From positions 40,468,888 through 40,532,887 of the forward strand of contig OZ020488.1 of NCBI GenBank assembly GCA_963971405.1: a DNA stretch of 64,000 bases, in the 5' to 3' direction. The DNA comes from Psococerastis gibbosa. Taxonomy: Eukaryota; Arthropoda; Insecta; Psocodea; Psocidae. A program made the position numbers and the translations under genes. Every line of letters starts with the position of its first letter. The stretch's first letter is position 1. The notes under the pieces are model-generated. The model did not search any database. It was not told the DNA's origin and saw only the letters and a program-made list of their open reading frames with translations. Of this stretch, positions 11,901 to 21,800 are shown piece after piece.

Positions 11901-14900
11901 ATTGTTTCAATACTTTTAGGGATTGGGTGAAGGAATCTGTGAAAGTCGTGCTGGCTGAGCACAACATTGCTGAAATGGGCGAGACGCAAACCGAGTCTCG
12001 CAGAATCTCTCGAGTCGTCGCTCACCCGGACTTTTCTCTCAAAACCTTTAACCACGACATTGCGCTTATTAAATTGGACCACAAGGTCAAATTTAGAGAC
12101 AGTCTCCGCACAGCTTGTCTCCCGCCAAAAGGTTCGTACGGTCATGCATTCACCGAGAGAAAATAGCCTTCTTATACCTAAATACCTTTAAATCTAACCG
12201 GAAGCCAGAATCGGATGAAAAATTGACAGTAGTTTTTGGTTACACAACAGCATTTTACTCGTATATCATATGAAATCTTACTGTCCATGGCGCAAACAAA
12301 CTGTGAGTATATACAGAGAGAAAGATAATAAGGAGGATATATGGACCTCTATGCGAAGACGGAGAGTGGCGTATAAAAAACAACGCCGAAATAGACGCAG
12401 TATTCAACGGAGAAGACATAGTCCGGTTTATAAAAGCACAGCGCCTTAAGATGGCTGGGACACGTTGTAAGAATGTCAGACGACCGCATGCCGAACAAGA
12501 TGCACAAAGCAAGCATGGCAGGAAGACGACTGGCGGGATATCCTCAAAAACGCTGGAAGGATGAGTAAGAAACTGACTTTCGCGAGTTGGGAGTCCGTAG
12601 ATGGTGGAGCGTCATACGAAACCGAGATGACTGGAGGAGTGTTGTCGAGCAAGTCAAAGCTCATCAAGGGCTGTAGAGCCAGAAGAAGAAGATTATACTC
12701 GTATATCATGGCAATCGTAAACCTTGTCCTGGAAATGACATACGAAATGGAAAGACATTTAGTACGTACGCACCATAGCGGTATACGTTGCCTTCAAGCA
12801 CCCTTAAAATATCTAGTTTATTTCAGGAGGAAATTACAAGGGGGAGTGGGCGACTGTGACCGGGTGGGGGAGGACCAGCGAGGGGGGGTCAACATCGGCC
12901 ATCTTGAGGGAAACCTCCGTGCCTATCCTGTCACTGACGCACTGCAGAAGACTGGGCTACAGGCCTGACAGAATTACTGACAATATGCTGTGCGCTGGGG
13001 AGTATAATATGATGGACTCTTGCCAGGTAAGCAATCGGTTAGCAATAGGGGGCCCCATAGCTGGAAAATTCTTCCTCTTCTTTTTCGGCTCTGGTACTCC
13101 CCTACGCCGAAGGAATATATTATACTATAGGGTATAAATATGTATTGTTGTATTATTGTATTATTGTATGTATATTACTATTTTTATTTTTTAATTACTT
13201 CATTATTACAATTAATTTTGTCAACTTGACTTGGTAGGTACCCCGCTCACCTTCAGGTTAAGGGGGCCTACAAAATAATTTGTTACGCCAATCATATTAG
13301 AAAAATATACGAATTGTTATTATTATTATATTATTATATATATTATTCTATACAAAAAACATATACTCCTATTTTACCATAAATACATTGCACTTCATAC
13401 TACACCTCTCAAACCCTTACACTCAGCTGCCACTAGGTCCACAGCGTATCAAGTACTACCACTCCCTAAATGGAGCAAGACGAACTCGCGGCGCTCACTA
13501 CTATACCAAGCAGTAACACTATACAATTACACAAATAAACGCACCTACAACAGCGATTCACCAGGAAAAAAAACAGTGCAGGCTTATAAACGTGAAATGG
13601 TACTCTGGCTGGAGGGGGAATTATGTCACTTAAACTAACTACGTCTTGTAATTTATTTATTTATTGATTTTTACTTAGGAATGTATTTCAGTAACAAGGA
13701 CCATAGTCCGCTTTGTATACGTGTAAATTTAAAAAAATGTAATAGAAACCTAGACATTGTATTGCTTAACAAGGACAATAGTCCGCTTTTTTTCATGTCA
13801 ATATTTATTAATATTTTTATATATTGGTTAAATAAGTTAAAACTTATATTAGGTATGAAGTGCCACCCTCCCACGCTTCGGCTTGAGGGGGCACAGGTTA
13901 TTTCACGTTCACATGTTCATTTCGTTGAGAAATATACGGTTTTTTCTATTCTATTCTATTATATTCTATTATTATTACAAAATAAGTTACAAATTATACC
14001 CCTGTAATACAAAAGACCCGTGAGTACCCCAGTTAATAATAATAATAATAAAATAAATTACAAAACGTCAACAGCATATTAAAATAATTTGTGGTATAGG
14101 GGGACCCCAAAGGATTAACCCGTTCTGGGGCCCCCTATTCATTTAAAACAGTTTTAAATATGTTACAATAATACATATAAAATAGCTGTAAAATTCATAA
14201 AAAAAGGAGAAAAACCACAATAAACATGAGGAAGAAAAACACACAATGCAAAACTATTTAGGTATAGTGTATGGTGCCACTTTGGGAGCTAAGTTAAAAA
14301 AATTTCTGAGACTTTTCAAGCTATGTTGGAACCCAACCTAAGTATTTGCTGGTTTCCATTTCCATTGCTCCCGGCAGACGAAGAACATCCTGGTTGTAAA
14401 ATCTGCGGCAGTGGTTTGGCAAGAGTACGACTTCCCTTTTCAGTTTTAATTCCAGCAAAGTGTTAAGCAACATAACTTAATTTATTCAGCAACAAAGTTG
14501 TGGAATTCGTGTAGAGGTTGTTGCCCTCTTTATGTGCTCGAATAGTCTATAACGCCAGTTTTTACTTCAATAACTAACTTTTCACAATTTTTTCAGGGCG
14601 ACAGTGGGGGTCCGCTGCTGGTATCCAACAAATACAGTCAAATGATGTCAGTAGGTAAGTTTTCAATAGATCTATTTAATATTAATACAATATGGGATTC
14701 GATGGAATAATATAACGGTTGAACTTTGACCCAAGCAATGGAGAACAGAATCAGCGTATTTGAACTATGGGTAAACAGACGAATGCTGCGTATATTCTGG
14801 AGAGATCGTGTCTCTAATGCTGAGGTCCTGAGGCGAATGGATATAGAAGCCGAGTTGCTGCCTGCTGACGGTTAAGAAACTGAAACTAACAAACTTCGGT

Positions 14901-15562
14901 CATGTGATGAGAAACGAGAAGTATGGCCTTCTGCATGTAATAGTCCAGGGGATTAAGATGGTAGGGCCAAGGGCTCCCAGCAGAAGAAGAACATCCTGCA
15001 TGGTTAAAAAACCTGTGGCAGTTGTTTGGCAACAGCATAACTTCCCTTACCAGAGCAGCAGTCTCCATATGGTCCAAATTGTCAAGATGATTGCCAATCT
15101 TCGATAGAAGAGGCATCAAAAGAAGGGGACGAATATTAACATCACCGATACGGTTGTAAACATACCTAATAGAGTAGGTACTATATATCGTATATGAGGG
15201 ATGGGGCATTCCCTTTCCACTAAAAATATATTTTTTCATTCTGGAACCAGTCATATTAAAGATGTGCAGGTTGCCCTGACATTTTTGACGTAACATTTTT
15301 TTGTTTCAAAATAATGTGGCGGTAGCCATTTTGGATGTGGCGTTCTTCAAATATTTGTATACCTATACCGTTCAGTATGTGAACTTTTCATAAGAAGAGC
15401 TAGGTCTATATTTGTAACTTCGCACGATCTTCTAATCTTACAGGTATTGTATCTTGGGGAGAAGGATGTGCCCGACCGAAGAAACCCGGTGTATACACTA
15501 GGGTCGACCAACATTTGGACTGGATTATGGACAATACGGAAGAAGCGTGTTACTGCTATTAG
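5659..15562 (+). CDS. Trypsin-like serine protease (complete, 7 exons)
   Basis: Exons: 5659-5775, 10033-10123, 10671-10851, 11920-12131, 12827-13026, 14597-14654, 15444-15562. Phases agree at every junction and give 325 aa. Residues 1-19 are a hydrophobic signal peptide (start [14 protein letters not shown]). An acidic [11 protein letters not shown] stretch and a Cys-rich propeptide end (CTSCSCG) follow. Activation would occur after R in NRIVGG. The catalytic triad is visible: His in LTAAHC (exon 3), Asp in NHDIALIKL (exon 4), Ser in GDSGGP (exon 6). Asp lies six residues before the Ser (DSCQGDS), which predicts cleavage after Arg or Lys. It is probably secreted as a zymogen; no clip domain is seen. 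Introns 1-6 carry many transposon fragments, and intron 3 carries tandem pieces of exon 3. The target protein cannot be told from sequence. Confidence 0.88.
5950..6185 (-). mobile_element. LINE ORF2 C-terminal fragment with CCHC motif
   Basis: The minus strand translates to [19 protein letters not shown], then [15 protein letters not shown] and, after an in-frame stop, [11 protein letters not shown]-x2-C then H then C spacing is the zinc knuckle found after the reverse transcriptase of R1- and Jockey-like elements. It is a dead fragment inside intron 1 of the protease. Confidence 0.6.
6287..6500. repeat. Interspersed repeat, copy 1
   Basis: Shared with 60168-60340: CATACCAAGTTGAATCC near the start and CCCAAGTGGTTCGGAATCC plus ACAATAATCAGGAGGTC near the end. 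There are no inverted termini and no coding potential. Class unknown. Confidence 0.5.
8613..8765 (-). mobile_element. LINE ORF2 tail fragment
   Basis: The minus strand encodes [18 protein letters not shown] and then [29 protein letters not shown]..... EDR..WR pattern is typical of the last residues of CR1/Jockey/RTE-type ORF2 proteins. No upstream reverse transcriptase remains. Confidence 0.55.
8761..9585. mobile_element. Non-autonomous TIR element, copy 1 (about 825 bp)
   Basis: Begins TTGCTTTCCAATTTA and ends TAAATTGGAAAGCA, a terminal inverted repeat of about 14 bp. Inside are AAGGAAAGCTTTGTGACGG, a (GTCT)n microsatellite at 8886-8930, GGGGGGTTTTTATTTTC, a block beginning GCGGGGGGTCGC and a poly(C) tract at 9479-9495. 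The second copy is at 39321-40135 and truncated copies are at 5112, 33527 and 46337. It encodes no transposase. Superfamily not determined. Confidence 0.65.
10758..11300 (+). repeat. 169-bp tandem duplication of the catalytic-His exon region
   Basis: A unit starting GGAACAAT recurs at 10758, 10927, 11096 and (degenerate) 11265, a constant 169-bp step. The first lies in the real exon 3. The second and third repeat the coding stretch for [11 protein letters not shown] and LTAAHC with the gtaagt donor, plus intron sequence. They lack the front of the exon (no IVGG), and the Trp codon TGG has become TAG upstream. They are pseudo-exons. Confidence 0.85.
11687..11880. mobile_element. Poly(C) inverted-repeat MITE, copy 1
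   Basis: Ends are AAGGCCATAGCC on the left and GCTACGGCCTT on the right, inverted. Inside are two C tracts (about 11729-11741 and 11840-11851), GAATCGGATTTTGGGAGG and CGAAAGAAAATCCTAGC. Same family as 21499-21669 and 25515-25692. It lies just upstream of protease exon 4. Confidence 0.7.
12262..12690 (+). mobile_element. LINE ORF2 C-terminal fragment
   Basis: The plus strand encodes [20 protein letters not shown], then, with frame breaks, an [17 protein letters not shown] block, [22 protein letters not shown] and a run of lysine and arginine. This order is typical of non-LTR ORF2 C-termini. It is a decayed insertion in intron 4 of the protease. Confidence 0.6.
13430..13645 (+). mobile_element. 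LINE ORF2 C-terminal fragment
   Basis: An uninterrupted plus-strand frame reads [18 protein letters not shown], then [18 protein letters not shown], then [13 protein letters not shown] and a stop. A tail with a tyrosine-rich [10 protein letters not shown] block followed by K....L is usual for reverse-transcriptase ends. It lies in intron 5 of the protease. Confidence 0.5.
14700..15115 (+). mobile_element. LINE ORF2 C-terminal fragment
   Basis: The plus strand encodes [20 protein letters not shown] and then, after stops and frame changes, a block like WLKNLWQLF and [10 protein letters not shown]. The same 3' sequence (AGAAGAACATCCTG, CCAAATTG, GATTGCCAATCTTCGAT) recurs on the minus strand near 50100-50280, so these are copies of one family. 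It lies in intron 6 of the protease. Confidence 0.6.
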
Positions 15563-16015
15563 ACAGTAGAGATAAATCAGAAAACATTGATATATCTCAA
15601 CCACGTTACGAAGACATTAATTAGCCGTACTTCTTGTAACATAGAGAACGCACATTCACGATAAGAATCATTACATTGGTAGTATATTGCACACGTAATG
15701 ACAATGAATTGTGTATTATGCAAAAATTAATTTCAAAGTGGGAGAGAATTTAAAAAAAAAAATAGACACAAAATGCCTTCGTAATGGGGTCGGGTAGTAT
15801 GCGTACGGTACATAAAGTAACTAATAAGTTGCCCCATCTGCCGAATCGTTGTTTATTCAGGTTACTCAAGAGACAATTGGAGAGCGAAAAACCGTAACGG
15901 GTGTAAAAAATTAAATTTCACAGGAAGTGTCGATGAATGCGGTGTTATATTATAGTGAACAAATGTTCGTGTACATTTGGATGCACATTATGTGCCCATC
16001 ACCCATTGTCGGTGG
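15563..16015. other. Likely 3' UTR and downstream flank of the second protease
   Basis: Directly follows the TAG at 15560-15562. It is AT-rich with an A-rich run near 15751. The nearest clear AATAAA on this strand that I trust is far downstream (about 17067), so the transcript end is not fixed. Confidence 0.3.
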
Positions 16016-16017
16016 TA

Positions 16018-16335
16018 GGGTTTTTTTTTTTTTTTAAGATTAATCGCATACAAACAATTTAATGAATGTATCTGATTGACCTCTTCAGTCGCCTCTGTAG
16101 GTTAGTACTCGTGTTGAGTTACGACACGTCTCCAATCGCATGGCGTGTAAAGACTCGCACAAGTGCAAGCACGTTACCACCTGGCCATCGAAGTCGATAA
16201 CGTGTTAGTCTCTACACAACATGTGATCGGAGACGTGTCGTAACTCAACTCGGATACTAATCTACAGAGGCTACTGAACAGGTCAATTGGATAGATTCAT
16301 TTAATTATTTGAATGCGATTAACATTTAAAAAAAG
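16018..16335. repeat. Inverted pair of a poly(A)-tailed SINE-like repeat
   Basis: The left arm (about 16020-16190) is a minus-strand copy: poly(T) first, then AAGATTAATCGCATACAAAC, GAGTTACGACACGTCTCC and CTCGCACAAGTGCAAGCACG. The right arm (about 16215-16335) repeats the tail in the opposite direction, ending GCGATTAACATTTAAAAAAA. Together they can fold into a long hairpin. Related single copies are at 17460-17610, 32095-32275 and 54010-54195. The poly(A) end and the TGGTAACGTGC box-A-like segment suggest a retroposon. Confidence 0.6.
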
Positions 16336-17459
16336 AAGAAAAACTAACATCAGTTGGCCATGCAGAGTTTTGGAGCACCTCCAAACCTACTCGTAATATC
16401 CTTAGTATCAGTTATTACAAATCCTCCAAGATAAATAACTGTGGTCAATAGATGTAAGTGACGGGCACATAATATGCACCAAAATGTAGAGGAACATTCC
16501 ATCTACTTTATGACTCTACTATTTATGCGAAATTAGGTGTTTTTATCAGTAATGACCCCCCTCCCTCTTTCGGTTGTCTCTTAACCCTTTACTTGTCAAG
16601 ACGGGTCAAATCGACAAATTGTCATTTTCTTTTCGCGCTATTTTTTATGCTTCACCCTCCAAGTTCCTTCTTATCGGTGAATCGCGTGAAAAAATATGCC
16701 AGAACCGTCAGCAAGAAGGAATAGAAAGAGCTTGTTACAACCATTTAACATCAAGTTAATTTAGGAGCAAATTTGAGTAGTTTAACATTGTTTAACTAGT
16801 TTAAAAATGTCCCGGGTGATATTGACCGATCCTGTCAAGTTAAGGGTTAAGTTATACGATGTGTCCTAGATACATTGTTGGGGTTTTGTTATGGGAACTT
16901 ACCACACTTAATTTATTTTCAAGTTTTGTAATGTTTACAGTATTGTGAACAGAAATACGGAAGAACCTTTTTTTTCTCTTAGAGAATCCAACTAGGACAG
17001 TAGGCTATTTTTTTACATAGTAACTTATTCTAACTATTTAAATATCTATAGTATTTATTTGTGTACAATAAATTCAATTGAAGACATATTTTCCTTGTAT
17101 TGCCGTAACCTTTTCGACATCAACTACTAATGTACATGTATATACATAATATATCTGGGGGCTGAAGCTCCTACGTTATAGGATAAAGTAGACAGTAGGT
17201 TAACTGTCATATTTCAATTTGTGATAGACAGTTTATAATAGTATCTTTTTAGGCATAAGCGTATATCCATTTTCATAGCATGAGACAAGATTTGATTTTC
17301 CGGCAATCTCAGGGAAAACGTGATGGTGCACCAAAAAACTACAAAAATAAAAAGTAGTGGAGATGAAAGACAGGCCAGCAAAGAACTTAACCAGATACCA
17401 ATCTGTGGTCGAATTTAGATTAACAACGGGTCATGAATATCTTCACCGTATAGATGTAT

Positions 17460-17610
17460 AGTGGCGGAACCTTCCTCTACGTAATACCTGTGTTGAGTTA
17501 CGACAGGTTTCCCATCGCAAGGTGAGTAGAGACTCGTAAAAGTACGAACAAGCTACCACTATGCCATCGAAGGCCATGACCTGAAATTTCAAAACTTTTT
17601 GAAAAGAACC
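17460..17610 (-). repeat. SINE-like repeat fragment
   Basis: Shares GTTGAGTTACGACA, CATCGCA, GAGACTCG.A.AAGT and CCATCGAAG with the repeat at 16018-16335, but is diverged and lacks the poly(T). Confidence 0.5.
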
Positions 17611-17678
17611 GGTACGAGTAAACCCTTGCATGTTTGCCTAATTATAAATTATTAAAAGGTTAATAAGGAGACTAATAT

Positions 17679-18050
17679 GGCGGGGATTCCACCGAAAAAC
17701 GGTGACGTGGTAGCAGACATTCAAGACTTAGGCGGGGTTTCCACCGACCTCGCATTGCAGAATGCAAATGACATTGACGGAAATTAGAATTTTTCTTTTC
17801 ATAGAAATCTATTAAAATGTTTGTACTTAACATATCCCATGACGCCATTTTTTAATTTTAGTTTGTTTGTGATTTTACTCTATGATCATTGATCAATTTT
17901 AACTATGGAATAGAGGAAAACAAACATTTCCGTCAATGTCATTTGCATTCTGCAATGTGAGGTCGGTGGAAACCCCGCCTAAGTCTTGAATGTCTGCTAC
18001 CACGTCACCGTTTTTGTATTCAGCCCTAGCCGGTCGGTGGAATCCCCGCC
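17679..18050. mobile_element. Compound palindromic MITE (PIF/Harbinger-like), copy a
   Basis: Outer ends are GGCGGGGATTCCACCG and its inverse CGGTGGAATCCCCGCC, flanked by a TAT direct repeat. A GACGTGGTAGCAGACATTC block follows each end. Centred inside is a second inverted pair starting GGCGGGGTTTCCACCGACC and ending with its inverse, so one palindrome sits inside another. The core has AT-rich non-repeat DNA and TGATCAATTTTAACTATG. No ORF. A 3-bp A/T target site and GG-starting TIRs fit Tourist/PIF-Harbinger elements. Confidence 0.75.
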
Positions 18051-18264
18051 TATGGAACGTGCCAAGAGGTGACGAGGAAGGCGCAGGACCGAGAGAGATG
18101 GTGGATGAAATACAGGGAGTTGCTGCCAACCAATCGTTCAGATTGTGACATCAGAAAAAGAGGATTATGTACATAGATACCGTAATATATTATTATAAGT
18201 ACAGTAGTTGTTTTAAATAATATTAATATGTTCCCGAAGGACTTTTTATGATCCCAGACCTACT

Positions 18265-18490
18265 TACAGCGGCCCATTGGTCTCTCGTCCAATGCCAACG
18301 ACCTCATGGATTTTGGACATTATTTATATTGTTTCCATAATTATGTAATTTCGACTATTGACAAACTGGTATGCGTCCTCGATGCCAACCTACGTCGGCT
18401 ACAAGCGATAATGGACAAGCTGAGACAAGCTTACCATTGAGGCAATGTAACAGCTGCGAATGCATGACTTAACCAAGCATATCTATGCAG
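18265..18490 (+). repeat. Interspersed repeat (GGACATTATT family), copy 1
   Basis: Shares with 27840-28045 and 29320-29520 the ordered blocks GGACATTATT, TATTGTTTCC, GACAAACTGG, TACAAG.GATAATGGACAAGCTGAGACA and TAACCAAG. No TIR or coding potential. Confidence 0.5.
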
Positions 18491-18819
18491 ATACGAGTAG
18501 GCATATGTTGTTGTTTTAACATTTTGGCTTTAAATGCCATTTCATAACTTGACCATTGCAAACAGCATACGGCCCATAAAAACCGGCCATTTATTGCAGT
18601 TTCCAACGTAGCCTACAACACACCATGCATTGACGTATTGTTCTCGTAATCGCAATAATTATTCATTTTGACTGTCGCTTTGCTGGCTGTACCGTTTTGA
18701 AAGCTTTCATCTTAAAGGGAAATTGGTAGCGTAACCATTATTGAGGCTGGCATGTACCGTAACCTTGAACTTAATAAGCTTTAATTAAAAGATAAGGTTT
18801 GACTGTATTAAGGTATAAG

Positions 18820-18835
18820 GCGCCTCAGTCTAGTA
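18820..18835 (+). promoter_or_regulatory. Possible initiator of the third protease
   Basis: CCTCAGTC matches the arthropod initiator TCAGTY, 15-20 nt before the ATG at 18845. An AT-rich AAAAGATAAG lies about 30-40 bp upstream. TSS position is inferred only. Confidence 0.3.
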
Positions 18836-18844
18836 GTGGTCAGA

Positions 18845-21800
18845 ATGCGGGCGAAGATATACATTCTGCTGGGCATACTGTCCATAATTCAGGTATGCAT
18901 GTGCGGTGTCTCTTTCCCCTATTTAAATGATAGAAAGAAAGAAAATTGTCTTTAATTTCCACATGGTCTAATTTTGTGGCTTTCGGACCACTCCTACAAT
19001 TAACCCAAATGATAGCCAAGGGCGACGCCAGGACTCAGCTAGGGGGAGGGGGGCAGGAGGTGGGTCCCCTCCCCCATTAAAAAGTCAAAGAATGATTATA
19101 GCTTAGCATTTAATAGTATTCCTAGGGGCTCTAGGGGGGAGGGGGGCAGTGGATCAGTGATCTATGTTGATAGCATATTTCACAATTAAAGTATACCTGT
19201 ACACCTCTGAACTTCCGTCACACAGCTAGCGCTAAGCTAAAACTCTCTATGTAGACGACTATGAACTTTAATAAAACAATTTAATTATATTCCCTAAAAA
19301 TATATCCTAGTGAGTGGGACAAGAATTGAAGACAAACGAACTGAAATATTATTCACTGAATCAGGATAGGCAGAATAAATATAGGCTAATTATGAACGCC
19401 AAAGATTTGTCTTAATAGCTGTTAATGCCAATGTGAAAACCTAGCTAAAACAGCCTGACCATAAATTAATCAATCTTGGCTTTTGCTAGTAAACAGCCAG
19501 GAATGAATATAAACACTACGGTGCATCACTAATTAAAGTGGACAGTAACAGGGAAGTAGGCTACAGTATAGTAGGTACCCACAGAAAAGATAAACCGTGT
19601 GGTACCTTTTGGCTGTCAAGTAGTTTGAATCTAGGCGCTTCGAGTGGAAGCGGCCATTTTGTTTTAAGTAATAAATTCAACATGGAAACTTCAAGATTGT
19701 ATTATTTTTTCAAGAACCTAAATTAATTAAAATACAACGCAACAACAAACATTACATGGCGCTGCGGACAGGATAAATAAAACTTACGTATGTACCAATT
19801 AATTAATCATAAAAATTAATAAAAATGAACAATTTACCGCCACCACCGAAGCTAACCCTAACTGGGCAGCCCCACATGGAATATAAAAAATAATACAATC
19901 TTGAAGTTTCCATGTTGAATTTATTACTTAAAACAAAATGGCCGCTTCCACTCGAAGCGCCTAGATTCAAACTACTTGACATTGGCAGTCTAACGTAACC
20001 AAGCCCTTTCTGGGCATTATATGGCTGATTTGTAACTATTCTGCTAATACGGCAGTCTGGTTCCTCCTTTTAAAGTGCTTTCCTTCGTCGGCCGCCATCT
20101 TGAAACAAAATGGCGGAAGCTTAGCATTGAGTAAAATTCAATAAACTCTCTGGAATTACCTTCGTATTTTTTTATTTTATTTTTTCAGAATGGACTTTGT
20201 AAGAACGTAAACCTCGCAAAGCTTATGAAGAAAACTTCATCATGTCGTAAGTTGTTTTCGTCCTCAGAACAATCACTAGGCCTATTATTACCTGGTGAAA
20301 TTTTGTACAGTAATTTCATTAGGCCTATATATTGGTAAGGCGGGGATTCCACCAACGTCAATAGTGATATTAAATGTTTTTTGACGTGGTAGCAGACAGT
20401 TTTAGACTGTCTAAAAATGTCTGCTACTACGTCAAAAAACATTTAATATGACTATTGACGTTGGTGGAATCCCCGCCTTAAAGCGTATACCCTATTGTCA
20501 ATTTTCATAGCTTTAAATTCTGTTTGTTTTCAAACGCCTGCTTTCTGCATTTCTGCTTTAAGCAACCCTGTCAGCCTGGTTTATTAATTAATTTGGGGTA
20601 CCCTAAGGGCAGACGCCTTCATCTCTGTGAAAAGAGGAGTTGACTGGCAGCGTGAACCTACTAATTCCAGGCTTGTGGATTCCGAACCACTTGCGGAACA
20701 TAATTTATATATTATATACATACATATAGGCCTACATAATTAATTCGGATGTGATCAGGACTCGACACGCACTTAGACAGACTGGTAAAGTTCCATGCCC
20801 ACAGTGTTCCCCTTCAAACGCTGATGTGCACATTACCAAGTTTGCCGCAGTTTTGAACAGGTTCTCGTGGATTCAACTTGGCTTGTTAGGCCTAGGACTA
20901 AGCATTCACTCCTCACTATAGGCTCATCGCTAAGGACAGCCAACAAACCTGTTTTTTTTTTATTTTGTTAATATGTTCGTCACGTACGTAATGTCCTTAG
21001 CCGTAATATGTAATACACGAACTTTGGGTTCAAACAGAGAGAGAGCTGTTTTCACTATACTTGTACAAATTGGAGTGGCCTCCTAAAAATGAATGAGAAG
21101 TACGGTATACGTTAGGTACCATGGCGCCCCCTGAGTTACTAAGTTTGAATTGTGACACCATTGGCAATATAGCTTTAAAAGCCGACCTGCACGTAAAATA
21201 ACTAATTGCTCATTCTATACCTTGGCGTAGACTGCGGAAAAAGAGATCCAAGACCTCCCGGGACTGAAAGTATTGGAACCCGCATTGTAAACGGCACCGA
21301 AGCAGAAGCTCATAGTCTGCCATGGATGGTGGCCATTTTTAATAATGGCCGCATGCATTGCGGTGGCTCCCTCATCAATGACCGCTACATTCTCACCGCC
21401 GGCCACTGTGTAAATTGGTAAGTTCCTATTTGAAAAGTCTCGGTAGAGAATAAGTACTGCACGATGTCGTATGATACCCCTGACTATGAAATCAGGGCAA
21501 GGCCGTAGCCAAGGGGGGTTCATGGGGGTTCAAACCCCCCCCCCCCCAGAAATGAAAAGGCTTCATACTAAATAGAATTGGATTTTGAGGGGAAAAGTAA
21601 AAACCACTATTAATAAATTTCTAACCCCCCCCCCCCCCCCCCCCGAAAGAAAATCCTAGCTACGGCCTTGAATCAGGGTGAGTCTATAAGGGTTCTTACA
21701 GAGTGGAGCCGGGATGTAAGCTGGTAGCTGGGATGGTAGCTTACTCGCTTAGTCGATGAGTACCTGGCCGGAATGAGGGGTGTTCGTGTTGGCACTGTTT

